From Streptosporangium sandarakinum (GTDB lineage: Bacteria; Actinomycetota; Actinomycetes; Streptosporangiales; Streptosporangiaceae), in contig NZ_JACCCO010000003.1 in assembly GCF_013409935.1 (NCBI RefSeq), forward strand, positions 1,302,001-1,366,000: a stretch of DNA of 64,000 bases. Reading direction: 5' to 3'. Position 1 is the first letter of the stretch; each line of letters opens with the position of its first letter. A model generated the notes under the pieces. It saw only the letters and a list, made by a program, of their open reading frames with translations. It was not told where the DNA came from and did no database searches. The position numbers and the translations under genes are program-made. Below, in pieces: positions 36,315-45,405 of this stretch.

Positions 36315-37021
36315 CACACGTTCTCGCCATCGGGGCCCACGCGGGCGACCTGGACCTGACCGCGGGCGCCGTGCTCGCCCAGCACGTGCTGCGCGGCGAT
36401 CGCGCGACGCTCCTTCACCTGACCCTCGGCGAACGCGGCCACCCGCGCATGACCGTCGCCGACTACGCCAAGCAGAAGCGCGAGGAGGCCGAGACCTTCG
36501 CGGACCGGATCGGCGCCGGCGTCAGGTTCCTCGACTACGAGGACGGCCTGCTGCCCGAGGACGACGAGACCAGGATGCGCGTCGGCGACATCATCAGGGA
36601 GCTGCGGCCGGACGTGATCCTGACGCACTGGGGCGCCTCCATCCACAAGGACCACGCCCGCACCCACCGGATCGTCGAGGACGCCCGCTTCTACGGCGGG
36701 CTGAAGACCCTGGAGCGCGAGCATCCGGCCTACTGGGCGAACGAGCTCTACTACGCCGACAACTGGGAGGACGCCGAGGGCTACGCGCCCGACGTGTTCG
36801 TCGAGCTGAGCGAGGAGGCGTACGAACTGTGGTCACAGGCGATCACCGGCTACGCCTACGCCAGGGGCGAGACCTACGGCTTCCCGTACGTCGACTACTA
36901 CCGCGCGCTGACGATCGTGCGCGGCGCGCCGGCCGGGTTCGGCCGCGCGCAGGCCTTCGCCGCCCCGAAGGGCTCGCGGCGGCTGCGCACGAAGTACTTC
37001 GGGAAGGGGGCCTCCGCATGA
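36311..37021 (+). CDS. PIG-L (LmbE) family N-deacetylase
   Basis: A 236-residue protein of the PIG-L/LmbE fold. The usual metal motif AHPDDxE appears as GAHAGDLDLTAGA (His10, Asp13), and the second part is IHKDH (112-115), so zinc binding is likely. Family members deacetylate GlcNAc-type groups (MshB, PIG-L, BshB) or hydrolyse related amides. Overlaps of 4 bp on both sides tie it to the GNAT and the binding-protein gene, so it probably acts in the cytoplasm on what the importer brings in. A mycothiol role is unlikely given this context. Confidence 0.85.
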   Translation: MTHVLAIGAHAGDLDLTAGAVLAQHVLRGDRATLLHLTLGERGHPRMTVADYAKQKREEAETFADRIGAGVRFLDYEDGLLPEDDETRMRVGDIIRELRPDVILTHWGASIHKDHARTHRIVEDARFYGGLKTLEREHPAYWANELYYADNWEDAEGYAPDVFVELSEEAYELWSQAITGYAYARGETYGFPYVDYYRALTIVRGAPAGFGRAQAFAAPKGSRRLRTKYFGKGASA

Positions 37022-38658
37022 GGCGGCCGATGAGCCGGCCGGCGAGCCGGATCGCGGCGGTGCTGGCCGCGCTGGCGCTGGCGGGATGTTCCGGTGGCGG
37101 TGCCGGCGGCGGCGGTGGCTCCGCCAGGAGCGGGGGCGCGCCGCCGCTGGTGATCCACGCCGTGGACGCGGGTACGTTCCAGGAGGACTTCAACCCGTAC
37201 CACCTCGAAGGCGTGAACTTCGGCACCAGCGGGATGATCCACGAGACCCTCATGTACTTCAACAAGCTCAAGCCGGGGGAGATCACGCCCTGGCTGGCGC
37301 TTGACCACAAGTGGTCGAACGAGGGCAGGTCGGTGACGTTCACGCTGCGGCCGGGCGTGAAGTGGTCCGACGGGCAGCCGTTCACCGCCGATGACGTGGC
37401 CTTCACGTTCCAGATGCTGAAGAAGCATCCGCAGCTCAACAGGAACGCGCTGGAGATCGAGGGGGCCGAGGCGCTCGCGCCCGACAAGGTGCGCCTCGAC
37501 TTCGGCGCCACCTCGTACGCCAAGCTCTTCAACATCGCCGGCAGCTCGCCCATCGTGCCCAAGCACGTGTGGGAGAAGGAGAAGGACCCGTCCACCTTCA
37601 CCAACCCCAAGCCGGTCGGGACGGGGCCGTACACGCTGTCGAAGTTCTCGGCGCAGCTGTACGAGCTGGTCAAGAACCCGTCCTACTGGCAGCCGGGCAA
37701 GCCGGAGGTGCCGGTGCTGCGGTTCCCGGCGTACACGGCCAACGCCCTCCAGACGGCGCTGCGGCAGGGTGAGGTGGACTGGGCGGGCGCGTTCGTGCCG
37801 GACATCCAGAAGATCTACGTGCAGGGCAAGCCGGAGCAGAACAAGTTCTACTTCCCGCCGGAGGGCGTGGTGACGCTGCTGCCGAACCTGACCAACCCCG
37901 TGCTGGCCAAGCCCGAGGTACGCGCCGCCATGAGCCTCGCCATCGACCGGGACAAGATCGTCCGGGTGGCCGAGCGGGGATACACCAAGGTCGCGCACCC
38001 GACCGGCGTACCGATGCCGGGCGGGGAGGCGTACGTGCCGCCCGAGTACCGCGACGCCGCCTACAAGGTCGACGTCGAGAAGGCCAAGGAGCTGCTCAAG
38101 GACGTCGATCCGGCGCAGCTGAAGTTCACCCTGCTGGTGCCGTCGCCGTTCACCGACTGGGTGAACGCCGCCCAGCTCATCCGCGAGGACCTGGCCAAGA
38201 TCGGGATCACGGTCGAGACCAGGGGAGTGGCGTTCCAGGACTGGGTGTCCAAGGTCGGCAAGGGCGACTACGACCTGTCGATCAGGGCCACCGCGTCCGG
38301 GCCGACCCCGTACTTCCAGATGCGCTCGATGCTCTTCGGCGGGCTGGCCAAGCCCGTGGGCGAGGCCGCCACCGGCAACTACGAGCGGTGGAAGGACGCC
38401 GAGACCGACAGGCTGATCGACGCGTACGCCGCCACCGAGGACGAGACCGAGCAGCAGAAGGCCACCCAGGGCTTGAGCAAGATCATGATGGAGAAGGCGC
38501 CCACGCTGCCGTTGTTCTACAGCCCGTCGTGGGCGCAGTACCGGACCGACAAGTACGTGGGCTGGCCCTCCGAGCAGGACCCGTACGCGATGCCGTCGCC
38601 CTATACCTCGCCCGACGCGGCCGTGGTGCTGCTGCGCCTGAAGCCGGCCGGCAGTTGA
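37018..38658 (+). CDS. ABC transporter substrate-binding lipoprotein (SBP_bac_5)
   Basis: A 546-residue lipoprotein. Lipobox LALAGC (Cys24), then a Gly/Ser linker, FNPYHLEGVNFGTSGMIHETLMYFN, SDGQPFTADDVAFTFQML (family signature), PIVPKHVWEKE and GTGPYTLSKFSAQLYELVKNPSYW. The N-terminal and central features resemble family-5 oligosaccharide binders (cellobiose-type) more than DppA. The ligand is not readable directly; amino-sugar oligomers fit the GNAT/PIG-L context. The ATG overlaps the deacetylase stop. Confidence 0.9.
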   Translation: MRRPMSRPASRIAAVLAALALAGCSGGGAGGGGGSARSGGAPPLVIHAVDAGTFQEDFNPYHLEGVNFGTSGMIHETLMYFNKLKPGEITPWLALDHKWSNEGRSVTFTLRPGVKWSDGQPFTADDVAFTFQMLKKHPQLNRNALEIEGAEALAPDKVRLDFGATSYAKLFNIAGSSPIVPKHVWEKEKDPSTFTNPKPVGTGPYTLSKFSAQLYELVKNPSYWQPGKPEVPVLRFPAYTANALQTALRQGEVDWAGAFVPDIQKIYVQGKPEQNKFYFPPEGVVTLLPNLTNPVLAKPEVRAAMSLAIDRDKIVRVAERGYTKVAHPTGVPMPGGEAYVPPEYRDAAYKVDVEKAKELLKDVDPAQLKFTLLVPSPFTDWVNAAQLIREDLAKIGITVETRGVAFQDWVSKVGKGDYDLSIRATASGPTPYFQMRSMLFGGLAKPVGEAATGNYERWKDAETDRLIDAYAATEDETEQQKATQGLSKIMMEKAPTLPLFYSPSWAQYRTDKYVGWPSEQDPYAMPSPYTSPDAAVVLLRLKPAGS

Positions 38659-39635
38659 GGTTCCTGGCCCGGCGGCTCGGTTTCTACCTCCTGACGGCCT
38701 GGGCCGCCATCACGCTGAACTTCCTGATCCCCCGGCTCATGCCGGGGGACCCGGTGGAGCTGCTGGTGGCCCGGATGAAGGGGAACGTCGACCCGGCCGC
38801 CATCGACGCGATGCGCAGGGCGTTCGGCATCAGTGACGCGAGCCCGTGGCGGCAGTACCTGGACTATCTGGGCAACCTCGCTCATGGCGAGCTGGGCCGC
38901 TCGATCACGTTCTTCCCCACCGAGGTCTCGACGGTGATCGCGGACAGCCTGCCGTGGACGGTCGGGCTCGTCGGCGTCGCCACGCTGATCAGCTACCTGA
39001 TCGGCACCTCCCTGGGCGTGATCATGGCGTGGAAGCGCGGCACCTGGCTGGACGGGGTGCTGCCGGGGGCCACGTTCATGCACGCGGTGCCGTACTTCTG
39101 GGTCGCGCTGGCGCTGGTGTTCGTCTTCGGGGTGACGTTGCAGTGGTTCCCGGTCAGCCGGGCGTACGGGCTGGACGTGATGCCGGGGCTGACCGGTGAG
39201 TTCGCGCGGAGCGTGCTCTACCACGCGACGCTGCCGGCGATCACGATCGTGCTGGCCTCCATGGCCGACCGGATCCTCGGCATGCGCAACGTCATGGTGA
39301 CCACGCTCGGCGAGGACTACGTGGTGATGGCCGAGGCCAAGGGGCTGACCTCGCGCCGGGTCATGTGGGCCTACGCCGCCCGCAACGCGATCCTGCCGAA
39401 CATCACCAGCTTCGCGCTCTCGCTCGGCTTCGTGGTGGGCGGCTCGGTGCTGACGGAGATCGTCTTCTCCTATCCCGGCATCGGCTCGATGCTGCTCAAG
39501 GGCGTGGAGAACGAGGACTTCCCGCTCATGCAGGGCATCTTCCTCGTCATCTCGCTGGCCGTGCTCGTCGCCAACTTCCTGGCCGACCTGGCGTACGTGG
39601 TGCTCGACCCCCGGACCAGGCAGGAGACGGAATGA
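38655..39635 (+). CDS. ABC transporter permease (DppB type)
   Basis: A 326-residue permease starting at TTG 38655 (TTGA overlap with the binding-protein stop). It begins LRFLARRLGFYLLTAWAAIT and has the PGDP motif (RLMPGDPVELLV). The docking loop is MAEAKGLTSRRVMWAYAARNAILPNIT and the C-terminus VVLDPRTRQETE. About six membrane helices. Typical DppB subunit of importer 3. Confidence 0.9.
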   Translation: MRFLARRLGFYLLTAWAAITLNFLIPRLMPGDPVELLVARMKGNVDPAAIDAMRRAFGISDASPWRQYLDYLGNLAHGELGRSITFFPTEVSTVIADSLPWTVGLVGVATLISYLIGTSLGVIMAWKRGTWLDGVLPGATFMHAVPYFWVALALVFVFGVTLQWFPVSRAYGLDVMPGLTGEFARSVLYHATLPAITIVLASMADRILGMRNVMVTTLGEDYVVMAEAKGLTSRRVMWAYAARNAILPNITSFALSLGFVVGGSVLTEIVFSYPGIGSMLLKGVENEDFPLMQGIFLVISLAVLVANFLADLAYVVLDPRTRQETE

Positions 39636-40462
39636 AGATCAAGATCGGGGCCGGGATCCTGGTCTTCTTCGCGCTGATGGCCGTCCTCGGGCCACTGCTC
39701 ATCGGCGCCGATCCCGCCGCCACCAGCGAGGACGGACTCCAGGGCCCGTCGGCGGAGCACTGGCTCGGCACCACGCAGACCGGGCAGGACATCCTCCTCC
39801 AGATCGTGTACGGCGCCCGCGTCTCGCTCGGCGTCGGCGTGCTGTCGGCGCTCATCGCCACGGTGCTGGCGGTCGCGGTCGGCCTGGTCGGCGGCTACGT
39901 CGGCGGCGCCGTGGACGAGGCACTGTCGGTGCTGACCAACATCTTCCTCGTGCTGCCCGCCCTCCCGCTGATCATCGTGCTGGCCGGCTATCTCCCGCAG
40001 CGCGGCGCGGCCTCGGTCGCCGTGGTGATCGCGGTGACCGGCTGGGCCTGGGGCGCGCGGGTGCTGCGCGCCCAGACCCTGTCGGTACGCCGGCGCGACT
40101 ACGTCCAGGCCGCCAGGGCGAGCGGCGAAGGGCCGCTGCGGATCGTCTTCTACGAGATCCTGCCGGTCCTGCTGCCCGTCATCGCCACCAGCTTCCTGGC
40201 CACCGTGGTCGCGGCGATCCTGGCCGAGGCCGGGCTGTCGTTCCTGGGCCTGGCCGACCTGTCCACGGTGAGCTGGGGCAGCATGCTGTACTTCGCGCAG
40301 AACGGGCAGGCGCTGCTCATCGGGGCCTGGTGGTGGTTCATCCCGCCCGGCCTGTGCATCGCGCTCATCGGCACCGGCCTGGCCCTGGTGAACTTCGGCA
40401 TCGACGAGATCGCCAACCCGCGGCTGCGCACGATCAAGGCCCCCCGGAAGGCACGCACATGA
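39632..40462 (+). CDS. ABC transporter permease (DppC type)
   Basis: A 276-residue permease, short at the N-terminus. It begins MKIKIGAGILVFFALMAVLG and has the AEHWLGTTQTGQDILLQIVYGARVSLG signature and the docking loop YVQAARASGEGPLRIVFYEILPV. C-terminus IDEIANPRLR. It overlaps both neighbours by 4 bp. Partner of the DppB-type subunit in importer 3. Confidence 0.9.
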   Translation: MKIKIGAGILVFFALMAVLGPLLIGADPAATSEDGLQGPSAEHWLGTTQTGQDILLQIVYGARVSLGVGVLSALIATVLAVAVGLVGGYVGGAVDEALSVLTNIFLVLPALPLIIVLAGYLPQRGAASVAVVIAVTGWAWGARVLRAQTLSVRRRDYVQAARASGEGPLRIVFYEILPVLLPVIATSFLATVVAAILAEAGLSFLGLADLSTVSWGSMLYFAQNGQALLIGAWWWFIPPGLCIALIGTGLALVNFGIDEIANPRLRTIKAPRKART

Positions 40463-41442
40463 ACGTCCTGGAGATCCGCGGCCTCGGCGTGGACTACCTG
40501 TCCGGCTCCGGAGCCGTGCACGCGGTGTCCGGCGTCTCGCTCGACCTGCGCCGCGGCGAGATCCTGGGCCTGGCGGGCGAGAGCGGGAGCGGCAAGTCCA
40601 CGCTGGCGAACGCGGTGGCCCGGCTGCTGCGCCCGCCCGCCTCGATCACGTCGGGGTCGGTCGTCTATCGCCGCCAGGACGGCTCGGCCGTGGACGTGCT
40701 CGCCCTGGGCGGGAACGAGCTGCGCGCCTTCCGCTGGAAGGAGCTGGCGGTCGTCTTCCAGAGCGCCATGAACTCCCTCAACCCGGTCATCACCGTGGGC
40801 GCCCAGATCGACGACGTGCTGCGCGTCCACGCGCCCCGCATGTCCCGCAACGAGCGCACCGAGCGGTCGGTGGAGCTGCTGCAGCGCGTCGGCATCAGCG
40901 CCGACCGCCGCCGCTCCTACCCGCACGAGCTGTCAGGGGGCATGCGCCAGCGTGCCGCCATCGCCATCGCGCTCGCGCTCAACCCCGAGATCATCATCAT
41001 GGACGAGCCGACGACCGCGCTCGACGTGGTGGTGCAGCGCGACATCCTCGCGGAGATCAGGGCGTTGCGGGAGGAGTACGGCTTCGCGGTCGTCTTCATC
41101 ACCCACGACCTGTCCCTGCTCATGGAGATCTCCGACAGGATCGCCATCATGTACGCGGGCCGGGTCGTGGAGACCGGGACGGCCGAGGCGCTGCACCGGG
41201 CGCCGCGGCATCCGTACACGCTGGGGCTGCTGCGCTCGTTCCCCCGCCTGCGAGGGCCGCGCGAGGAGCTGCTCGGCATTCCCGGAGTCCCGCCCGACCT
41301 GCGCTCGCCGCCACCGGGCTGCGCCTTCCACCCCAGGTGCGCGATGGCGGTGGCGGAGTGCTCCGAGAGCCTGCCCGTGCTCAGGGCGGAGGCGGACGGT
41401 GAGGTCGCGTGCCTGCTCGACGACGGGAGGGGAGTGTCATGA
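40459..41442 (+). CDS. ABC transporter ATP-binding protein (DppD type)
   Basis: A 327-residue ATPase. Walker [10 protein letters not shown] (40-48), Q-loop [19 protein letters not shown], signature [15 protein letters not shown], Walker [20 protein letters not shown] and a C-terminal [14 protein letters not shown] motif. The [11 protein letters not shown]-loop is shared with importer 1 and is typical of oligosaccharide-type family-5 importers. It overlaps both neighbours by 4 bp. Confidence 0.92.
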   Translation: MNVLEIRGLGVDYLSGSGAVHAVSGVSLDLRRGEILGLAGESGSGKSTLANAVARLLRPPASITSGSVVYRRQDGSAVDVLALGGNELRAFRWKELAVVFQSAMNSLNPVITVGAQIDDVLRVHAPRMSRNERTERSVELLQRVGISADRRRSYPHELSGGMRQRAAIAIALALNPEIIIMDEPTTALDVVVQRDILAEIRALREEYGFAVVFITHDLSLLMEISDRIAIMYAGRVVETGTAEALHRAPRHPYTLGLLRSFPRLRGPREELLGIPGVPPDLRSPPPGCAFHPRCAMAVAECSESLPVLRAEADGEVACLLDDGRGVS

Positions 41443-42428
41443 GCATCCTGGAGGGGCGCAACCTCACCAAGCACTTCACCGCCGCCCGCGGTCCCCGAGG
41501 CCGTTTCGGCAAGCGGCCGCCGGTGCGGGCGGTGGAGGACGTCTCGATCGCGCTGCGGGCCGGCTCGGTGACGGCGCTGGTCGGGGAGAGCGGCTGCGGT
41601 AAGAGCACGGTCGCGCGGCTGCTGGCCCAGGTCTATCCGGTCACGTCCGGCGAGGTGCTGCTGCGCGGCGAGCCGGTACGCGCCCACCGCGGCGCCGCCT
41701 TCAAGGAGTACCGGCGCCAGGTTCAGCTCATCTTTCAGGACCCCTTCGCCTCCTTGAACCCCTTCCACCGGGTCCGCTATCACCTGGCCAGGCCCCTGCG
41801 CCTGCACGGGCACGCCCGTTCCGACGCCGAGGAGCGCGAGCAGGTCGCCGAGCTGCTCGAACGCGTCAGCCTCACCCCGGTCGAGCAGTTCATGGACAAG
41901 ATGCCGCACGAGCTGTCCGGCGGTCAGCGGCAGCGGGTGGCGATCGCGCGGGCGCTGGCGGTGCGGCCCATCGCGCTGATCGCCGACGAGCCCGTGTCGA
42001 TGCTGGACGTCTCCATCAGGCTCGGCGTGCTGCGGCTGCTGGAAGGGCTGGCGCGGGAGAACGGGCTGGCGCTGCTCTACATCACGCACGACATCGCCAG
42101 CGCCCGTTACTTCGCCGAGGACATCACGGTCATGTACGCGGGACGGCTGATCGAGAGCGGGCCGAGCGAGGAGCTCACGCAGTCGCCGCGGCACCCGTAC
42201 ACGCGGCTGCTGCTGGAGTCGGCGCCGGATCCCGACCGGGTGGCACCACCCGCGGGCGAGCGGCACGGCGAGCCGCCCAGCCTGATCGACCCGCCGGGCG
42301 GCTGCCGGTTCCATCCGCGCTGCCCGGTGGCGTTGCCGGTGTGCTCGACCGAGGTGCCGGGGCGTACGGAACTGGGCGAGGGACGCTGGACGCACTGCTG
42401 GCAGGCCGGCGCGGCGCTCAGCCGCTAG
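41439..42428 (+). CDS. ABC transporter ATP-binding protein (DppF type)
   Basis: A 329-residue ATPase, last gene of the seven-gene unit. Walker [10 protein letters not shown] (49-57), Q-loop [19 protein letters not shown], signature [15 protein letters not shown], Walker [14 protein letters not shown], and C-terminal [14 protein letters not shown]. It is followed 45 bp later by a strong hairpin terminator. Confidence 0.92.
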   Translation: MSILEGRNLTKHFTAARGPRGRFGKRPPVRAVEDVSIALRAGSVTALVGESGCGKSTVARLLAQVYPVTSGEVLLRGEPVRAHRGAAFKEYRRQVQLIFQDPFASLNPFHRVRYHLARPLRLHGHARSDAEEREQVAELLERVSLTPVEQFMDKMPHELSGGQRQRVAIARALAVRPIALIADEPVSMLDVSIRLGVLRLLEGLARENGLALLYITHDIASARYFAEDITVMYAGRLIESGPSEELTQSPRHPYTRLLLESAPDPDRVAPPAGERHGEPPSLIDPPGGCRFHPRCPVALPVCSTEVPGRTELGEGRWTHCWQAGAALSR

Positions 42429-42473
42429 ACCCGCCCACCATCCGGAGGCTCAGGACCTGGCCCACCCGGAGAT

Positions 42474-42499
42474 GCAAGCCCGTACTTTTACGGGCTTGC
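42474..42499 (+). terminator. Terminator of the seven-gene operon
   Basis: GCAAGCCCGTA (42474-42484), loop CTTT and TACGGGCTTGC (42489-42499): a perfect 11-bp stem with a 4-nt loop between the operon and the convergent rpiR gene. Confidence 0.7.
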
Positions 42500-42601
42500 C
42501 AGGTTTTCGGGTTCCGTGTGCCGACGGCTCCGTACGGCGAGCGGCCGACCCGGGCGGCCCAACCGTACCTGGAAGACGCGACCGGCCGGTGCCGCCCCGG
42601 C

Positions 42602-43495
42602 CTACCTGTTCCGGCGGCGGGTGTCGGCGACGTACTCGTCCACCACGTCCCGGGTGGCCCGCAGCGCCGCCTCCGAGGTCTCGAAGGTGCGCTGGGCGAT
42701 GCCGACGAAGATGCAGTCGACGATCAGCAGCTGGCTGATCCGGCTGGCCAGCGCGCCGGGCCGGAACGCGGTCTCCCGGCCCGCCGAGACCAGGACGTGG
42801 TCGGCCAGCTCCGCCAGCGACGAGCGCGGGTTGTTGGTGATCGCGACCGTGGCCGCGCCCGCCTTGCGCGCCACCCGCATCGGCGCCAGCACGTCCGGCG
42901 TCTCCCCGGAGGTGCTCACCCCCACCGCCACGTCCTGCGCCCGGAGCAGGGCCGCGCTGGTCAGCGCGAGGTGGGAGTCGGTGAACGCGTGGCCGGACAG
43001 GCCGATGCGCATCAGCTTCTGCTCCATGTCGACCGCGACGAGCCCGGAGGCGCCCACGCCGTAGACGTCCACCCGGCGGGCCGCGGCGACGGCCTCGATC
43101 ACCGCGCCCAGCCGGTCGGGGTTCAGCTGGGCCGAGGTGTCGGCCAGCGCCTCCGACTCGGCCCTGGCCACCTTCGCGATCACGTCGGTGAGCGGGTCGT
43201 CGGGCCCCAGATCGCCGGGGACGAGCCGCTCGGGCTCCTCCCTGGCCACCGCGGCGGCCAGGGCGAAGCGGAGCTGGGAGTAGCCGGCGAAGCCCAGGGC
43301 GCGGGCGGTGCGCACGATCGTGGCCTCGCTCGTCCCGGAGACCGCGCTGAACTCGGTGATCGTGCTGCGGGCCACCATTCCCGGGTCGTCGAGGATGAGG
43401 CGGGCGATGGCCTGGGCGGCCGGCGTCAGCGACGGCAGGACGGCCCGCACCGTGGCCACCAGGTTCCCCGGTGTGGGGTCGTCATGGTCGTTCAT
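42602..43495 (-). CDS. RpiR/MurR-family transcriptional regulator with SIS domain
   Basis: A 297-residue regulator. The N-terminal HTH_6 domain (residues ~10-80; AQAIARLILDDPGMVARSTITEFSAVSGTSEATIVRTARALGF) is followed by a SIS sugar-phosphate-binding domain (~120-260; RVDVYGVGASGLVAVDMEQKL ... VGVSTSGETPDVL). RpiR regulators of the MurR type respond to MurNAc-6-phosphate. GGAGG lies 6 bp before ATG 43495. It follows nagZ by 77 bp on the same strand and is probably co-transcribed, as murR is with cell-wall recycling genes in Bacillus. It is the best candidate to bind the GAAAA/TTTTC repeats noted near namZ/murQ, the kinase/anmK pair and the GNAT operon. Confidence 0.88.
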   Translation of the reverse strand: MNDHDDPTPGNLVATVRAVLPSLTPAAQAIARLILDDPGMVARSTITEFSAVSGTSEATIVRTARALGFAGYSQLRFALAAAVAREEPERLVPGDLGPDDPLTDVIAKVARAESEALADTSAQLNPDRLGAVIEAVAAARRVDVYGVGASGLVAVDMEQKLMRIGLSGHAFTDSHLALTSAALLRAQDVAVGVSTSGETPDVLAPMRVARKAGAATVAITNNPRSSLAELADHVLVSAGRETAFRPGALASRISQLLIVDCIFVGIAQRTFETSEAALRATRDVVDEYVADTRRRNR

Positions 43496-43572
43496 CAATT
43501 ACCTCCAGCGTGGAGACCCGGTCCTCAGGCCGGAGGTCGCCGCCCGGCTCGCCGCTCCTGCCGGGATCAAGC

Positions 43573-45159
43573 CTATTGTCCGCAGGTCAGGTGGAGAGCG
43601 ACGATCCGGGCGGAAACCCGAGAAATACCGTGGGTCGCGATGTGCACGGCGCCGGCGGGTTCGCCGGGCACGCCGGTCTCGACGACGATCGCGTCGGGGC
43701 GCAGCCGTACGGCGCGGGCCAGGATCTCGGCCGCCCACGGCTGGCGGTGGGCGTCGTGCGCCACCAGCACGAGCGGCCGGCCCGCCTCGCCGCCTTCGCC
43801 GAGGTCGGGCAGGCCGGGGGAGTCGGTGGTGACGGTGTGCCCGGTGGTGCCCGGCATCAGCTCGGTCATGGCGCCGAAGATGCCGGTGGGCGTGCCGGGG
43901 GCCACCGCGAGGTTGAGCCGCGGGGCGATGTCCACGACCAGCGGCGGGCGGGTGAGCGGGAGCGCGGGCGCGAGGCGGGCGTCCCGTACGGTGACCCGCA
44001 GGGCGGCGCGGGCGGCTTCCATCCCGAGTTCCCCGGAGCCCGTCCCGAGGTCACCGGAGGCCTCCTCGCGCTCCCCGGTCACCTTGGCGCGGGCGGCGGC
44101 GTTCGCGGTGTACCAGGCCGCCAGGTCCAGCACGCGCGCCGCGGCCTCCGCCAGCCGTTCCTCGGCCAGTTCGCCGCGGCGCACGGCCGCCACGATCGCG
44201 TCGCGCATCGCGAGGACGCTCTCCCCGCCGGGGGAGGAGGTGCCGACGCAGATCGCGTCGACCCCGGCGGCCAGCGCGCGGACGGCGAGCTCGCCGGGCG
44301 GGTGCAGGGCCGCCACGGCGCCCATCTCGATCGCGTCGGTGACCAGCATGCCGTCGAAGCCCAGCTCCTCGCGGAGCAGCCCGGTCAGGATCGGCCGGCT
44401 CAGCGTGGCGGGGTGGTCGGGGTCGAGGGCGGGCACCAGCAGGTGGCCGCACATGACGGCCCGGACACCGGTCTCGACGGCCGCCCGGAACGGCGGCAGG
44501 TCGCGCTCGCGCAGCAGGTCGAGGGAGGCGTGCACGGTGGGCAGCGCCAGGTGGGAGTCGGTGACGGTGTCGCCGTGGCCGGGGAAGTGCTTGGCGCAGG
44601 CGGCCACCCCCGCGCCCTGCATGCCCCTGACCCAGGCCGCGGTGTGCCGGGAGACCAGCGCGGGGTCGCTTCCGAAGGAGCGGATGCCGATCACCGGGTT
44701 GCGCGGGTCGGCGTTGACGTCGGCGGAGGGGGCGTAGTCCAGGGTGATCCCGGCCGCGGCGAGCATGCGGCCGATGCCCCGGGCGACCCGCTCGGTACGG
44801 CCGGCGTCGTCGGCCACGCCGAGCGCGAGGTTGCCCGGCCAGGAGCTGCCGGCCACCGCCTCCAGGCGGGTGACCGCGCCGCCCTCCTCGTCGACCGCGA
44901 CGATCACGTCCGGGTTCTCCCGCCGCAGCGCGGCGACCAGCTCCGCGGTCTGCGCCGGGCCGGTGAGGTTGCGGGCGAACAGCACGGCGCCGCCGAGGCC
45001 CTCACCGAGCGCCCGCCGCAGCCACTCGGGCGGCTCGGTGCCGTCGAAGCCGGGCTGGAGCACCGTCATGGCCATCCGGGCCAGACCGGGATCGCCGGAG
45101 GACCCGCCGGACCAGCCGGAACCGCCGGAGGACGTGCTGCCGGACATGTTGTCGCTCAT
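43573..45159 (-). CDS. nagZ: Beta-N-acetylglucosaminidase NagZ (GH3)
   Basis: A 528-residue glycoside hydrolase family 3 enzyme. It has VIVAVDEEGGAVTRL, the NagZ catalytic loop KHFPGHGDTVTDSH (190-203, giving the Asp-His dyad D201/H203), and LVTDAIEMGAV with nucleophile Asp275. A C-terminal domain of ~180 residues follows, so the layout resembles two-domain Gram-positive NagZ (YbbD), not the short E. coli form. No signal peptide is seen, so it probably acts in the cytoplasm on GlcNAc-MurNAc or GlcNAc-anhydroMurNAc fragments. ATG 45159 follows AAGGTG; an upstream start at 45183 is possible. It is divergent from the GHL10 gene and upstream of rpiR. Confidence 0.92.
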   Translation of the reverse strand: MSDNMSGSTSSGGSGWSGGSSGDPGLARMAMTVLQPGFDGTEPPEWLRRALGEGLGGAVLFARNLTGPAQTAELVAALRRENPDVIVAVDEEGGAVTRLEAVAGSSWPGNLALGVADDAGRTERVARGIGRMLAAAGITLDYAPSADVNADPRNPVIGIRSFGSDPALVSRHTAAWVRGMQGAGVAACAKHFPGHGDTVTDSHLALPTVHASLDLLRERDLPPFRAAVETGVRAVMCGHLLVPALDPDHPATLSRPILTGLLREELGFDGMLVTDAIEMGAVAALHPPGELAVRALAAGVDAICVGTSSPGGESVLAMRDAIVAAVRRGELAEERLAEAAARVLDLAAWYTANAAARAKVTGEREEASGDLGTGSGELGMEAARAALRVTVRDARLAPALPLTRPPLVVDIAPRLNLAVAPGTPTGIFGAMTELMPGTTGHTVTTDSPGLPDLGEGGEAGRPLVLVAHDAHRQPWAAEILARAVRLRPDAIVVETGVPGEPAGAVHIATHGISRVSARIVALHLTCGQ

Positions 45160-45405
45160 CGTCACCTTCTCACCGGGACTCACCGGACGTCCTGGGCAGG
45201 TTACACATCCATGACACTTTCTTTCATCTTCATTGCCTCAAAAGTAGATTTCTGCCATTCTCGCCGTCGAGACACCCGCGATCAACCTCGTGTTCGGCCG
45301 GGGGCGTCGGCGACGGCAGCGGACCCGTGATGTGCGGTTCCGCGGCCCGTCCGCCACGATCCGCGGCCGAAGCGGGTTACGGGCGAACACCCCCTTGGAG
45401 TCTGC

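Noticed and set aside
36311-37021. MshB (mycothiol deacetylase)
   Set aside because: The operon context is an ABC importer and the metal motif reads HAGD instead of HPDD; no other mycothiol genes are close.
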